64,000 bases of DNA from the NCBI RefSeq assembly GCF_036607905.1, contig NZ_CP144555.1:4774001-4838000 (forward strand), read 5' to 3'. The notes under the pieces are model-generated. The model worked only from the letters and a program-made list of their open reading frames with translations. It made no database searches and was not told the origin of the DNA. Positions 22,514 to 31,029 of this stretch are shown here, one piece after another. Source of the stretch: Streptomyces sp. SCSIO 75703 (lineage in GTDB: Bacteria; Actinomycetota; Actinomycetes; Streptomycetales; Streptomycetaceae). Each line of letters starts with the position of its first letter. Position 1 is the stretch's first letter. The position numbers were made by a program, and so were the translations under genes.

Positions 22514-23518
22514 ATGACGATGAGCACCCGCTCCCTCGGAACCACCGGACCCCAGGTCTCCGCCCTCGGCCTCGGCTGCATGGGCATGTCCGCCCTCTAC
22601 GGCGACGCCGACCGTGCCGAGTCGATCGCCACCGTGCACGCCGCCCTCGAAGCGGGCGTCACCCTGCTCGACACCGGCGACTTCTACGGCATGGGCCACA
22701 ACGAGATGCTGATCGGCGAGGCGCTGCGCACCGCCCCCGCCGCCCGCCGCGAACAGGCCCTCGTCAGCGTCAAGTTCGGCGCCCTGCGCGACCCCGGCGG
22801 CGACTGGCTCGGCTACGACGGCCGTCCCGACGCGGTGCGCACCTTCGCCGCGTACTCGCTGCAGCGCCTGGGCGTCGACCACATCGACGTCTACCGCCTC
22901 GCCCGCCTCGACCCCGACGTCCCCGTCGAGGAGACCGTCGGCGCCGTCGCCCGGCTCGTCGAGGAGGGGTACGTGCGCCACATCGGCCTGAGCGAGGTCG
23001 GCGCCGCCACCCTGCGCCGGGCCGCCGCGACCGCCCCCGTCAGCGACCTCCAGACCGAGTACTCGCTCCTCTCCCGGGGCATCGAGGACGAGATCCTGCC
23101 GGCCGCCCGCGAACTGGGCGTCGCGGTCACCGCGTACGGCGTCCTCTCCCGCGGGCTGCTCTCCGGCCACTTCGCCCGCGACCGGCGGCTCGCCGCGACC
23201 GACTTCCGCGCCCACGCGCCCCGCTTCCAGGGCGAGAACCTCCAGCGCAACCTGGACCTCGTCGACGCCCTGCGCGAGGTCGCCGAATGCAAGGGCGCCA
23301 CCGTCGCCCAGACCGCCATCGCCTGGGTGCTCTCCCGCGGCGAGGACATCGTGCCGCTGGTCGGCGCCCGCACCCGCGAGCGGCTCGCCGAGGCGCTCGG
23401 CGCCCTGGACGTCACCCTCGACGAGGCCGACCTCGCGGCCGTCGAGCGGGCGGTGCCCCCGGGGGCCGCGGCCGGCGACCGCTACCCCGAGGCCCAGATG
23501 GCCCACCTGGAGCGCTGA
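22514..23518 (+). CDS. Aldo/keto reductase
   Basis: A 334-residue NAD(P)H-dependent aldo/keto reductase of the AKR13-like group. LGLGCMGMSALYG near the N-terminus, LLDTGDFYGMGHNEMLIGEAL (catalytic Asp and Tyr, with the next Lys in SVKFG and the His in the VDHIDVYRL region) and the C-terminal cofactor-binding IVPLVGARTRERLAEALGAL are all visible. A His replaced by the RLARLD region is unusual: the common YxHRxD is here YRLARLD, so the fourth tetrad residue is missing. Start 22514 (MTMSTRS) or 22520 with the better-spaced GGAGGG site. Same strand and 23 bases before a TetR gene, probably co-transcribed with it and repressed by it. Confidence 0.88.
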   Translation: MTMSTRSLGTTGPQVSALGLGCMGMSALYGDADRAESIATVHAALEAGVTLLDTGDFYGMGHNEMLIGEALRTAPAARREQALVSVKFGALRDPGGDWLGYDGRPDAVRTFAAYSLQRLGVDHIDVYRLARLDPDVPVEETVGAVARLVEEGYVRHIGLSEVGAATLRRAAATAPVSDLQTEYSLLSRGIEDEILPAARELGVAVTAYGVLSRGLLSGHFARDRRLAATDFRAHAPRFQGENLQRNLDLVDALREVAECKGATVAQTAIAWVLSRGEDIVPLVGARTRERLAEALGALDVTLDEADLAAVERAVPPGAAAGDRYPEAQMAHLER

Positions 23519-23541
23519 ACCGTCCGGGTACGGTCGGGGCC

Positions 23542-24129
23542 ATGGCACCGACCTCCGAGCCCCTGACCCCCGAACGCATCCTCGAAGCCACCGAGGAGGT
23601 GCTGCGCCGGCACGGCCCGGTCAAGGCCACCGTGGTCGACGTGGCCCGCGCGCTCGGGGTCAGCCACGGCAGCGTCTACCGGCACTTCCGCACCAAGGCG
23701 GCGCTGCGCGAGGCGGTCACCGAGCGGTGGCTGGAGCGGGCCTGCGGCGAACTGGCCGGGATCGCCGACGCCGAGGGCGATCCCGGCCGGCGGCTGCGGC
23801 AGTGGCTGTGGGCCCTGTTCGCGGCCAAGCGCCGCAAGGCGGGCGAGGACCCCGAACTGTTCGCCACGTACACCGTGCTCGCCGGGGAGAACGGCGCCGT
23901 GGTCGGCGCGCACCTGGCCGAGCTGACCGGGCAGCTCACCCGGATCGTCCGGGCGGGCGTGGCGGACGGTTCCTTCACCGTCGCCGATCCGGCGGCCGCC
24001 GCCCGCGCCGTCTTCCACGCCACCGCCCGCTTCCACGACCCCTGCCATGCCGAGGAGTGGGAACGACCCGGCGTCGAGGCGGAGTTGGCGGCCGTCGTCG
24101 ACCTGCTGGCGCGCGGGCTGCGGGGCTGA
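23542..24129 (+). CDS. TetR family regulator
   Basis: A 195-residue repressor. The N-terminal helix-turn-helix spans about residues 10-56 (ERILEATEEVLRRHG, then VVDVARALGVSHGSVYRHF). The C-terminal ligand domain contains WLWALFAAKRRKAGEDPELF and RAVFHATARFHDP, the pattern of TetR_C_7-type regulators. It lies 23 bases behind the aldo/keto reductase gene on the same strand, an arrangement that lets it autoregulate through the repeats at 22469-22497. Ligand unknown. Confidence 0.88.
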   Translation: MAPTSEPLTPERILEATEEVLRRHGPVKATVVDVARALGVSHGSVYRHFRTKAALREAVTERWLERACGELAGIADAEGDPGRRLRQWLWALFAAKRRKAGEDPELFATYTVLAGENGAVVGAHLAELTGQLTRIVRAGVADGSFTVADPAAAARAVFHATARFHDPCHAEEWERPGVEAELAAVVDLLARGLRG

Positions 24130-24250
24130 ACGGGGGACGGGCCGGCCCACCGGGTGAGGCCGTCGGGATGAGTGCTCGAAGTGCGGGAACCCGCGGAAGT
24201 GCGGAAGGTGAGGTTCCAGGGTTTCCAGTTCGCACAGGGCGAGGACAGTC

Positions 24251-25090
24251 ATGGCTGAGCAGAAGTCGGCGCAGACGCTCCCGCGGCCGTTGCACGCGGC
24301 CGCCTCGGCGCTGCGGAAGGTGCCGGGCGCCGGCACGGTCGGCAAGGTCGCCGAAGGGACGCTGGACCGGATCGGCGCGGTCTCGCCGCGCGGCCGGCGC
24401 CTCGTCGTCTACACCGGCGCCGGGGTGCTCGGCGTCGCCGGTCTGGTCGAGTGGCCGGTGGCGCTCACCGGAGCGGCCGTCGCCTGGCTGACCCAGCCCC
24501 GGCCGCACGAGGCCGACGGCGCCGCCGACGGGAACGGCGGGCGGGCGGTGCGGGAGACCGGCGCGGGTGCCGGGGGGCGTGCCGCGCGCACGGCCCCCGG
24601 TCAGGCCGCCGAGAAGGCCGGTACGGGGGCCCGCGAGACGCCCCCCGCGGCTCGTACGGGCTCCGCCGCCACCCCCGGCACGGTCGCCCGGCCCGCCCCG
24701 GCGGCGACGGCCGGCGGGGCCGCGAAGAGCGCCGCCGCGGCACGGCGTTCGGGGGGCGTGAAGAGCACCGCCGTGAAGAACGCCGCCGCCAGGAGCGCCG
24801 CCGCCAAGAAGTCGGCCACCGCCCGGAAGACCACCGCCCGGAAGACGGCCGCCGCGAAGAAGACCACCACGGCGCAGAAGACCGCCGCGCAGAAGACCGC
24901 CGCGCAGAAGACCGCTGCCCAGAAGACCGCTGCCCAGAAGAGCACCGCGCGCGGGTCCGCCGCCGCGAAGAAGACCGCCACCGGGAAGACGGCCACCCCG
25001 CGCACGGCCGCCGAGCAGACCGGCGCGGCCCGGAACGCCGCCGCCCGCCGCGCTGCCGCCGGTTCGGCCCGTACCGGGAAGGCGGGCTGA
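24251..25090 (+). CDS. Membrane protein with histone-H1-like Lys/Ala tail
   Basis: A 279-residue protein in three parts: an N-terminal helical region (about 1-45), one or two hydrophobic segments (about 53-80: VVYTGAGVLGVAG, then WPVALTGAAVAWLT), and a 190-residue low-complexity tail of Ala, Lys and Thr. The tail includes four units of Q-K-T-A-A and resembles the C-terminal tails of mycobacterial HupB, Streptomyces HupS and eukaryotic H1, which bind DNA. The combination of a membrane segment with such a tail is odd. No function known. The next gene, a giant P-type ATPase, starts 9 bases downstream, so both are surely one transcript. Confidence 0.7.
   Translation: MAEQKSAQTLPRPLHAAASALRKVPGAGTVGKVAEGTLDRIGAVSPRGRRLVVYTGAGVLGVAGLVEWPVALTGAAVAWLTQPRPHEADGAADGNGGRAVRETGAGAGGRAARTAPGQAAEKAGTGARETPPAARTGSAATPGTVARPAPAATAGGAAKSAAAARRSGGVKSTAVKNAAARSAAAKKSATARKTTARKTAAAKKTTTAQKTAAQKTAAQKTAAQKTAAQKSTARGSAAAKKTATGKTATPRTAAEQTGAARNAAARRAAAGSARTGKAG
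24875..24949 (+). repeat. Five tandem 15-base units in the Lys/Ala tail
   Basis: Units beginning CAGAAGACCGC at 24875, 24890, 24905 and 24920, with a diverged fifth unit (CAGAAGAGCACCGCG) at 24935. Units 1-2 and 3-4 are pairwise identical, pointing to recent duplication or conversion. The array encodes the QKTAA repeats. Confidence 0.9.
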
Positions 25091-25099
25091 GGACGCGCG

Positions 25100-28000
25100 A
25101 TGACCGGTGGACTCCTGACGCGTTCCCCGGCCGCCGTCGCCGGGTTCGTCCTGGCCGGACCCCGGCTGCTCGCCCGCGGCACCGCGCCCGCCGTGGGCGC
25201 CGCCGCCGGCGCGGTGGCCGGCACCGCGCGCGCCGGGGTGCGCGGCGCGGACTTCGCCGCCCGCGCGGCCCGCGTCGCCCGCGCCGCGCTGCCCGGCGGC
25301 TCCCGCCGGTGGCGGGCCGGCCCCCGCGCCCACCTCGCCCTCGTCCCCGCCGCACCCGAGAAGGTGCGGCAGGCGGGCGGCCGGGAACGCGCCGCCCGCC
25401 GGGTCGCCGCGGCCCTCGCCGAACACCCGGACGTGGCCGTCGCCTACTGGGACGCCGGCCTCGCCCGCCTGGTCGTCACCGCCACCGAGGACGCCCTCAC
25501 CGACCGCGTCCTCGACCGCGCCGCCACCCTCGCCGAGGAGCACGGACTCGCCCCCGCGGACGACCCCGTGGAGGAACTCGCCCACCCCGGCGACCCCACC
25601 TCCGTCCGCGTCGCCGCGACCGCGCTGGGCGTCGACGCGCTCGGCGTCGCCGTCGCCGTGACCGCCTCCTCCCTGCGCCTGCCGCCCTCGCCGCGCCTGA
25701 TCACCGCCGTGACGACCCTGCTCCGCGAGAACCCCGCCTTCCGCGCCTGGCTGCGCGCCCGGGTCGGCCACCACCGCATGGACGTCGCCCTCGCCACCGC
25801 CAACGCGGCCGTGCACGGCGCCGGCCAGACCCCCGCCTCCCTCGTCCTCGACGGGGCGCTGCGCGCCTGCCAGCTCACCGAGGCGGTGACCCGCACGGCC
25901 GCCTTCGACGCCGTCCACGACCGGCTGTGCGTCCCCGGCCGCGGCAGCCTGCCCGCCGCCCCCGCGCTGCGGCCCGCGCCGCGCACCTCCCCGGCCCAGG
26001 AGTACGCCGCCCACGCCTCCACCGGCAGCGTGGCCGGCGCCGCGGCCACCCTGCTCGTCAAGCACGACCTCCACGAGGCCGCCGAGGCGGTCCTGGCCGG
26101 CTCCCCCAAGGCCGCCCGGTACGGGCCCGCCGTCTTCCGCGCCGTCCTCGGCACGGCGCTCTCGCGCACCGGCGTCCTCGTCCGCGACCCCGAACGGCTC
26201 GGCCAACTGGAGATGGCCGGCACCGTCGTCCTGCACCCCAGCGCGCTGCGCGCCCCAGGCGCGGGCGCCGACCCCTGGACGGAGGAGGTCCTCGACGCGG
26301 CCCGCCGCGCCGGACTGCGCGTGGTGATGGTCGAGGACCCGGCCCTCGCGGACTTCTCCGGCCTCGCCGACCAGGTCGTCTCCGCCGCCCGGCCGCTCGC
26401 GGACGTGGTCGCGGAGGTGCGCGGCGACGGCGGCGTCCTCGCCGTCGTCCGCCCCCGCCCCGGCGACCCCCCGGCCGTCACCGCCGGGCTCTACGCGGCG
26501 GACGTGGCCGTCGCGCTCGCCGACGCCGACGCGCCGGTCGCCTGGGGCGCCGACGTCCTCGCCCCGGGCGGCCTCGCCGACGTGTGGCGGCTGCTGCGCG
26601 CCGTCCCCGCCGCCCGCACCGTCGGCCGGCGCTCCCAGGTGCTGGCCCGCTCCGGCGCCGCCCTGTCCGGGCTGCTGGTGGCGGTCGGCGAGAAACGGCG
26701 CCGCAGCGGCCCCACCGTCCTGCCGGGTCTGCGCCACGCCCCCGTCGACGGCGCCGCCGCCGCGGCCCTGTTCTCCGGCACCCGGGCCGCCCTGAGCGTG
26801 GCCGCCGCCCGCGCCCCCCGTCCCCGGCCCCGCGTGGCCTGGCACGCCCTCGACCTGGACGACGTGCACGACCGGCTGGAAGCCGCACGCGAAGCCGAAC
26901 CCACCGCCGTCGAACGGGCCACCGCCGGACTGCGGGCCGCGGCCGAACGCACCGGCCGCGTCCGGGCGCTGGCCCCGGCCCGCTGGACGTGGCACCTCGC
27001 CCGCGCCGTACGCGGCGAACTCGACGACCCCCTCACCCCCGTCCTCGCCGTCGGCTCCGCCGCCTCCGCGATCCTCGGCTCCGTCGTCGACGCCCTGCTC
27101 GTCGTCGGCGCCCTCGACGTCAACGCGCTGGTCGGCGGCTTCCAGCGGCTGCGCGCCGAACGGGCCCTGTCCGGACTCCTCGCCGAACAGGAGCAGAAGG
27201 CCCGCCTCACCCGCGCCGAGACCCCCGACGGCAACGGCGGCGCACCCTTCACCCCGCCGGCCGCCGGAGCCGCCCCGCGCATCGTGGACGCGGCCGACCT
27301 CCACCCCGGCCAGGTGATCGAGATCCAGACCGACGACGTCGTGCCCGCCGACGCCCGGCTGCTGTGGGAGGACGGACTGGAGGTCGACGAGTCCGCGCTC
27401 ACCGGGGAGTCCCTGCCCGTCGACAAGAGCGTCGACCCGGCGCCCCGCGCCCCGATGGCCGAACGGCACTGCATGGTCTTCGAGGGCACCACCGTCGTCG
27501 CCGGCCGCGCCTGGGCCGTCGTCGTCGACACCGGCGACCACACCGAGGCCGCCCGCGCCGTCGCGCTCGCCGCCCGCACGCCCGCCGCCGCCGGTGTCCA
27601 GGCCCGGCTGCAGGAACTCACCCGCAAGGCGCTCCCGCTGACCCTGGCCGGCGGCGCCGCGGTGACCGGCCTGTCCCTGCTGCGCGGAACGCCCGTGCGC
27701 CAGGCCGTCAGCGGCGGCGTCTCCGTCGCCGTGGCCGCCGTCCCCGAGGGGCTGCCGCTGGTCGCCACCGTGGCCCAACTGGCCGCGGCCCGGCGGCTCG
27801 GGCGCCGCGGCGTCCTCGTCCGCACCCCGCGCACCCTGGAGGCGCTGGGCCGGATGGACACCGTCTGCTTCGACAAGACCGGCACGCTCACCGAGAACCG
27901 GCTGCGGCTGGTCAAGGTCGCGGACGCGGGCGGCACCGTGCACCGGGTGGGGCAGGACGAGGCCGGCGCCGCGGTCCGCACCGCCGCCCGCGCCTGCCCC

Positions 28001-29464
28001 CGGCTCAACGGCGACCGCTCCCGCCCCGCCCACGCCACCGACGAGGCGATCCTCGACGCGGCCGGGCCCGACCCGCGCTGGACGCAGGAGGAGGGCCTGC
28101 CCTTCGAGACCTCCCGCGGCTACGCCGCCGCCGTCGGCCGGGACGCGGACGGGGCACCGGCGCTGGTGGTCAAGGGCGCCCCCGAGGTCCTGCTGCCCGC
28201 CTGCCCCGCGCTGCCCGCGCACGCCGTCGAGACCGCCCACGCCCTGGCCCGCGCCGGGCTGCGCATCATCGCGGTCGCCGGCCGGCCGCTGCGCCCCGGG
28301 GAGGAGGCCGTCGACGTCCTCGAACAGCCCCTGGAAGGGCTGGAGTTCACCGGGCTGCTGGCCCTGTCCGACGTGGCCCGCGAGACCTCCCCGGCGCTGG
28401 TGCGCGGCCTGCGCGAGGCGGGTGTACGGCCCGTGGTGCTCACCGGCGACCACCCGCAGACCGCCCGCGCCATCGCCGCCGACCTCGGCTGGCCCGAGGA
28501 CGCCACCGTGGTCACCGGCGACGAACTCGCCGCCGCCGACCGCTTTGCACGCTCCCGGATGCTGCGCGACGCCGACGTCGTGGCCCGGGTGGCACCCGAG
28601 CAGAAGCTCCAGGTCGTCGAATCGCTGCGGGACGCCGGACGGGTCGTCGGCATGGTCGGCGACGGCGCCAACGACGCCGCCGCGATCCGCGCCGCCGACA
28701 TCGGCGTCGGCATCAACGCGCGCGGTTCCGCCGCCGCCCGCAACGCCGCCGACCTCGTGGTGACCGGCGACGACCTGCTCGTCCTGGTCGAGGCCGTGCG
28801 CGAGGGCCGGGCGCTGTGGCACAGCGTCGCCGACGCCATCGCCATCCTGATCGGCGGCAACGCGGGCGAGGTCGGCTTCGGCATCCTCGGCACCGTCCTC
28901 GGCGGCGCCGCCCCGCTCTCCACCCGCCAGATGCTGCTGGTCAACCTCTTCACCGACCTGTTCCCCGCGATGGCCGTCGCGGTCACCCCGAGCGGCGACC
29001 CCGAGGAGGAGGACCCCGGCGCGGGCGCCCCGCTGGGCACCGCCGTCCTCGGCGCCCCCCTGATCCGCCAGATCCGGCACCGGGCCCTGACCACCTGCCT
29101 CGGGGCGACGGCCGCCTGGCTCTTCGGCCGCTTCACGCCGGGCACCGCGCGCCGCTCGACCACCATGGCCCTGTGCGCCGTCGTCGGCACCCAGCTCGCC
29201 CAGACCCTCACCGACCGCCGCGACAGCCGCCTGGTCCAGGTGACGTCCCTGGGTTCCGCCGCCGTCCTGGTCCTCCTGGTGCAGAACCCGTTCACCAGCC
29301 GCCTCGTCGGCTGCACGCCGCTCGGCCCCGTCGCCTGGACCGGCGTCACCGCCGCCATCGCCCTGGCCCTCGTCGGCCAACGCGCCCTGCCGCACGTCGA
29401 ATCCGCCCTGATGCGCTACTGGCCCCAGCTCAAACCCCACCTCCCCCAAGCCCTCCTGCCGTGA
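25100..29464 (+). CDS. CtpI-like cation-translocating P-type ATPase
   Basis: A 1454-residue P-type ATPase, about twice the usual length. The catalytic half has the actuator motif TGES (768-771), the membrane motif PEGLP (882-886) typical of P2-type (Ca/Mg-like) pumps, the phosphorylation site DKTGTLTEN with Asp925, a nucleotide-binding domain, and the hinge GDGANDAAAIRAADIG (from 1187). C-terminal membrane segments follow to residue 1440. The N-terminal 600 residues contain a ferredoxin-like fold (about 90-150, RLVVTATEDALTDRV) and further regions resembling pieces of a second, degenerate P-type ATPase, as in mycobacterial CtpI. The transported ion is unknown. It starts 9 bases after the Lys/Ala-tail gene. 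Confidence 0.88.
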   Translation: MTGGLLTRSPAAVAGFVLAGPRLLARGTAPAVGAAAGAVAGTARAGVRGADFAARAARVARAALPGGSRRWRAGPRAHLALVPAAPEKVRQAGGRERAARRVAAALAEHPDVAVAYWDAGLARLVVTATEDALTDRVLDRAATLAEEHGLAPADDPVEELAHPGDPTSVRVAATALGVDALGVAVAVTASSLRLPPSPRLITAVTTLLRENPAFRAWLRARVGHHRMDVALATANAAVHGAGQTPASLVLDGALRACQLTEAVTRTAAFDAVHDRLCVPGRGSLPAAPALRPAPRTSPAQEYAAHASTGSVAGAAATLLVKHDLHEAAEAVLAGSPKAARYGPAVFRAVLGTALSRTGVLVRDPERLGQLEMAGTVVLHPSALRAPGAGADPWTEEVLDAARRAGLRVVMVEDPALADFSGLADQVVSAARPLADVVAEVRGDGGVLAVVRPRPGDPPAVTAGLYAADVAVALADADAPVAWGADVLAPGGLADVWRLLRAVPAARTVGRRSQVLARSGAALSGLLVAVGEKRRRSGPTVLPGLRHAPVDGAAAAALFSGTRAALSVAAARAPRPRPRVAWHALDLDDVHDRLEAAREAEPTAVERATAGLRAAAERTGRVRALAPARWTWHLARAVRGELDDPLTPVLAVGSAASAILGSVVDALLVVGALDVNALVGGFQRLRAERALSGLLAEQEQKARLTRAETPDGNGGAPFTPPAAGAAPRIVDAADLHPGQVIEIQTDDVVPADARLLWEDGLEVDESALTGESLPVDKSVDPAPRAPMAERHCMVFEGTTVVAGRAWAVVVDTGDHTEAARAVALAARTPAAAGVQARLQELTRKALPLTLAGGAAVTGLSLLRGTPVRQAVSGGVSVAVAAVPEGLPLVATVAQLAAARRLGRRGVLVRTPRTLEALGRMDTVCFDKTGTLTENRLRLVKVADAGGTVHRVGQDEAGAAVRTAARACPRLNGDRSRPAHATDEAILDAAGPDPRWTQEEGLPFETSRGYAAAVGRDADGAPALVVKGAPEVLLPACPALPAHAVETAHALARAGLRIIAVAGRPLRPGEEAVDVLEQPLEGLEFTGLLALSDVARETSPALVRGLREAGVRPVVLTGDHPQTARAIAADLGWPEDATVVTGDELAAADRFARSRMLRDADVVARVAPEQKLQVVESLRDAGRVVGMVGDGANDAAAIRAADIGVGINARGSAAARNAADLVVTGDDLLVLVEAVREGRALWHSVADAIAILIGGNAGEVGFGILGTVLGGAAPLSTRQMLLVNLFTDLFPAMAVAVTPSGDPEEEDPGAGAPLGTAVLGAPLIRQIRHRALTTCLGATAAWLFGRFTPGTARRSTTMALCAVVGTQLAQTLTDRRDSRLVQVTSLGSAAVLVLLVQNPFTSRLVGCTPLGPVAWTGVTAAIALALVGQRALPHVESALMRYWPQLKPHLPQALLP

Positions 29465-29480
29465 GGAGGACGGGGACGTC

Positions 29481-30941
29481 TCAGCGCCGGGTGGCGAGGG
29501 TGTCGTCGTCCCGGAGGCCGGGGGAGTGCAGGCGCTGTGCCGTGCGGGCGGCCGTGCGGCGGCCCCAGGAGCCGGTGGTGAGGGCGCCGACGACCAGCAC
29601 CGTCAGCCCGCACCCGGCCAGGACCCACCAGCCCGGCCGCGCCGCCGCCACGAACGCCTCCCGGTACGTCGAGGCGCCCACGCCCGCCGCGAGCAGCGCG
29701 CCGACCACCGCCACGCCCAGGGTCTGGCCCAGTTGGCGGCTGGTGGAGGCGACGGCGGCGGCGACCCCGGCCTGAGCGCGGGGCATGCCGGAGACGGCCG
29801 TGTTGGTGATGGGCGCGTTGACGAAGCCGAAGCCCACGCCGAACAGCACGTAGCCGAGGAACAGGGTGGCGTCGGCGGTCTCCGCGCGGAACGCGGCGAA
29901 CAGCGTCCCGCTCACCGTCAGGGCGGCGCCGGCCACGAGCAGGGGCAGGCGCGGCCCCCGGTTGCCGACCAGCCGTCCGGACAGCGGGGCGCACAGGAAG
30001 GTCGGCACCGCCATCGGCAGCATCCACAGCCCCGCCTCCAGCGCGCTCAGCCCGCGCACGTTCTGGAGGTAGAGCGTGGACAGGAACAGGAAGCCGCCCA
30101 GCGAGGCGAAGGCGCTCACCGCGATCACCGTGGCCCCGCTGAACGGCGCCGAGCGGAAGAAGCGCAGGTCGATGAGGGGTTCCGTGCGGCGCGGCTCGTA
30201 CCAGAGCAGTCCGCCCAGCGCGGCCAGCGCCACCGCGGCGAAGGGCAGCACCGTGGCCGCCCCGGCCGTCGGCGCCTCGATGATCGCGTACGTCAGGGAG
30301 CCGAAGAGGACGATCACCATCACCTGGCCCAGCGGGTCCGGGCGGCGGGCCCGCGGCGCCCGCGACTCCGGGACGAACCGCAGCGTCAGCAGCAGCGCCG
30401 CCAGCCCCACCGGCAGGTTGAGCCAGAAGATCGACCGCCACCCCACCGAGTCCACCAGCAACCCGCCCACCAAGGGCCCGGCGGCCATGGAGAGGCCGAC
30501 GACCGCGCCCCACACCCCGATGGCGCGGGCGCGTTCGCGGGGGTCGGTGAAGGTGTTGGTGATGATCGACATGGCGACCGGGTTGAGCATCGAGCCGCCC
30601 ACCGCCTGCACCATCCGGAACACCACCAGCCACTCCTGTCCGGGGGCCAGCGAGCAGAGCACGGAGCCGAGGGTGAAGACGACCAGCCCGGTCATGAAGA
30701 CCCGTTTGCGGCCGATCCGGTCCGCCGTCGACCCGGCGAGCATCAGCAGCGCGGCGAGCACCAGCGTGTAGCCGTCGATGGTCCACTGGAGGCCCGCCGT
30801 GGTGGCGTGCAGATCGCGCTGCAGGGCCGGGAGGGCCACGTTCAGCACGGTGTTGTCGAGGCTCACGATCAGCAGGCTCATACAGCAGATGGCGAGCACG
30901 AGCATGCGGCGGCGGTGGCTCGGCTCGGACATGGGTTCCAT
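29481..30941 (-). CDS. MFS transporter, DHA2 (14-TM) type
   Basis: A 486-residue major facilitator exporter with about 14 hydrophobic segments. LDNTVLNVALPALQRDL is the DHA2 motif near helix 1, GSTADRIGRKRVF the loop 2-3 motif A, and GGSMLNPVAMSI with WRSIFWLNLPVG the usual EmrB/QacA features. It likely exports drugs or metabolites with proton antiport. Starts at 30941 or, three codons on, at 30932. Convergent with the P-type ATPase and divergent from dusB. No regulator gene is adjacent. Confidence 0.88.
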   Translation of the reverse strand: MEPMSEPSHRRRMLVLAICCMSLLIVSLDNTVLNVALPALQRDLHATTAGLQWTIDGYTLVLAALLMLAGSTADRIGRKRVFMTGLVVFTLGSVLCSLAPGQEWLVVFRMVQAVGGSMLNPVAMSIITNTFTDPRERARAIGVWGAVVGLSMAAGPLVGGLLVDSVGWRSIFWLNLPVGLAALLLTLRFVPESRAPRARRPDPLGQVMVIVLFGSLTYAIIEAPTAGAATVLPFAAVALAALGGLLWYEPRRTEPLIDLRFFRSAPFSGATVIAVSAFASLGGFLFLSTLYLQNVRGLSALEAGLWMLPMAVPTFLCAPLSGRLVGNRGPRLPLLVAGAALTVSGTLFAAFRAETADATLFLGYVLFGVGFGFVNAPITNTAVSGMPRAQAGVAAAVASTSRQLGQTLGVAVVGALLAAGVGASTYREAFVAAARPGWWVLAGCGLTVLVVGALTTGSWGRRTAARTAQRLHSPGLRDDDTLATRR

Positions 30942-31029
30942 CGTACGCGTATGTCGATAGTGCGGTTAACTAATGACCGATACAGGGTCTTCGCGTCGGG
31001 CCACCTCCGGCGTGCGCGACAATGGGGCT

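Noticed and set aside
24875..24949. Tandem units considered as a CRISPR-like array
   Set aside because: The 15-base units are contiguous without spacers and in frame with the Lys/Ala tail. No cas genes are present in the window.
23975..29449. 1824-codon minus-strand open frame
   Set aside because: Antisense to the P-type ATPase, the Lys/Ala-tail gene and the TetR gene. It translates to Gly/Ala/Val/Arg filler typical of high-G+C antisense frames.
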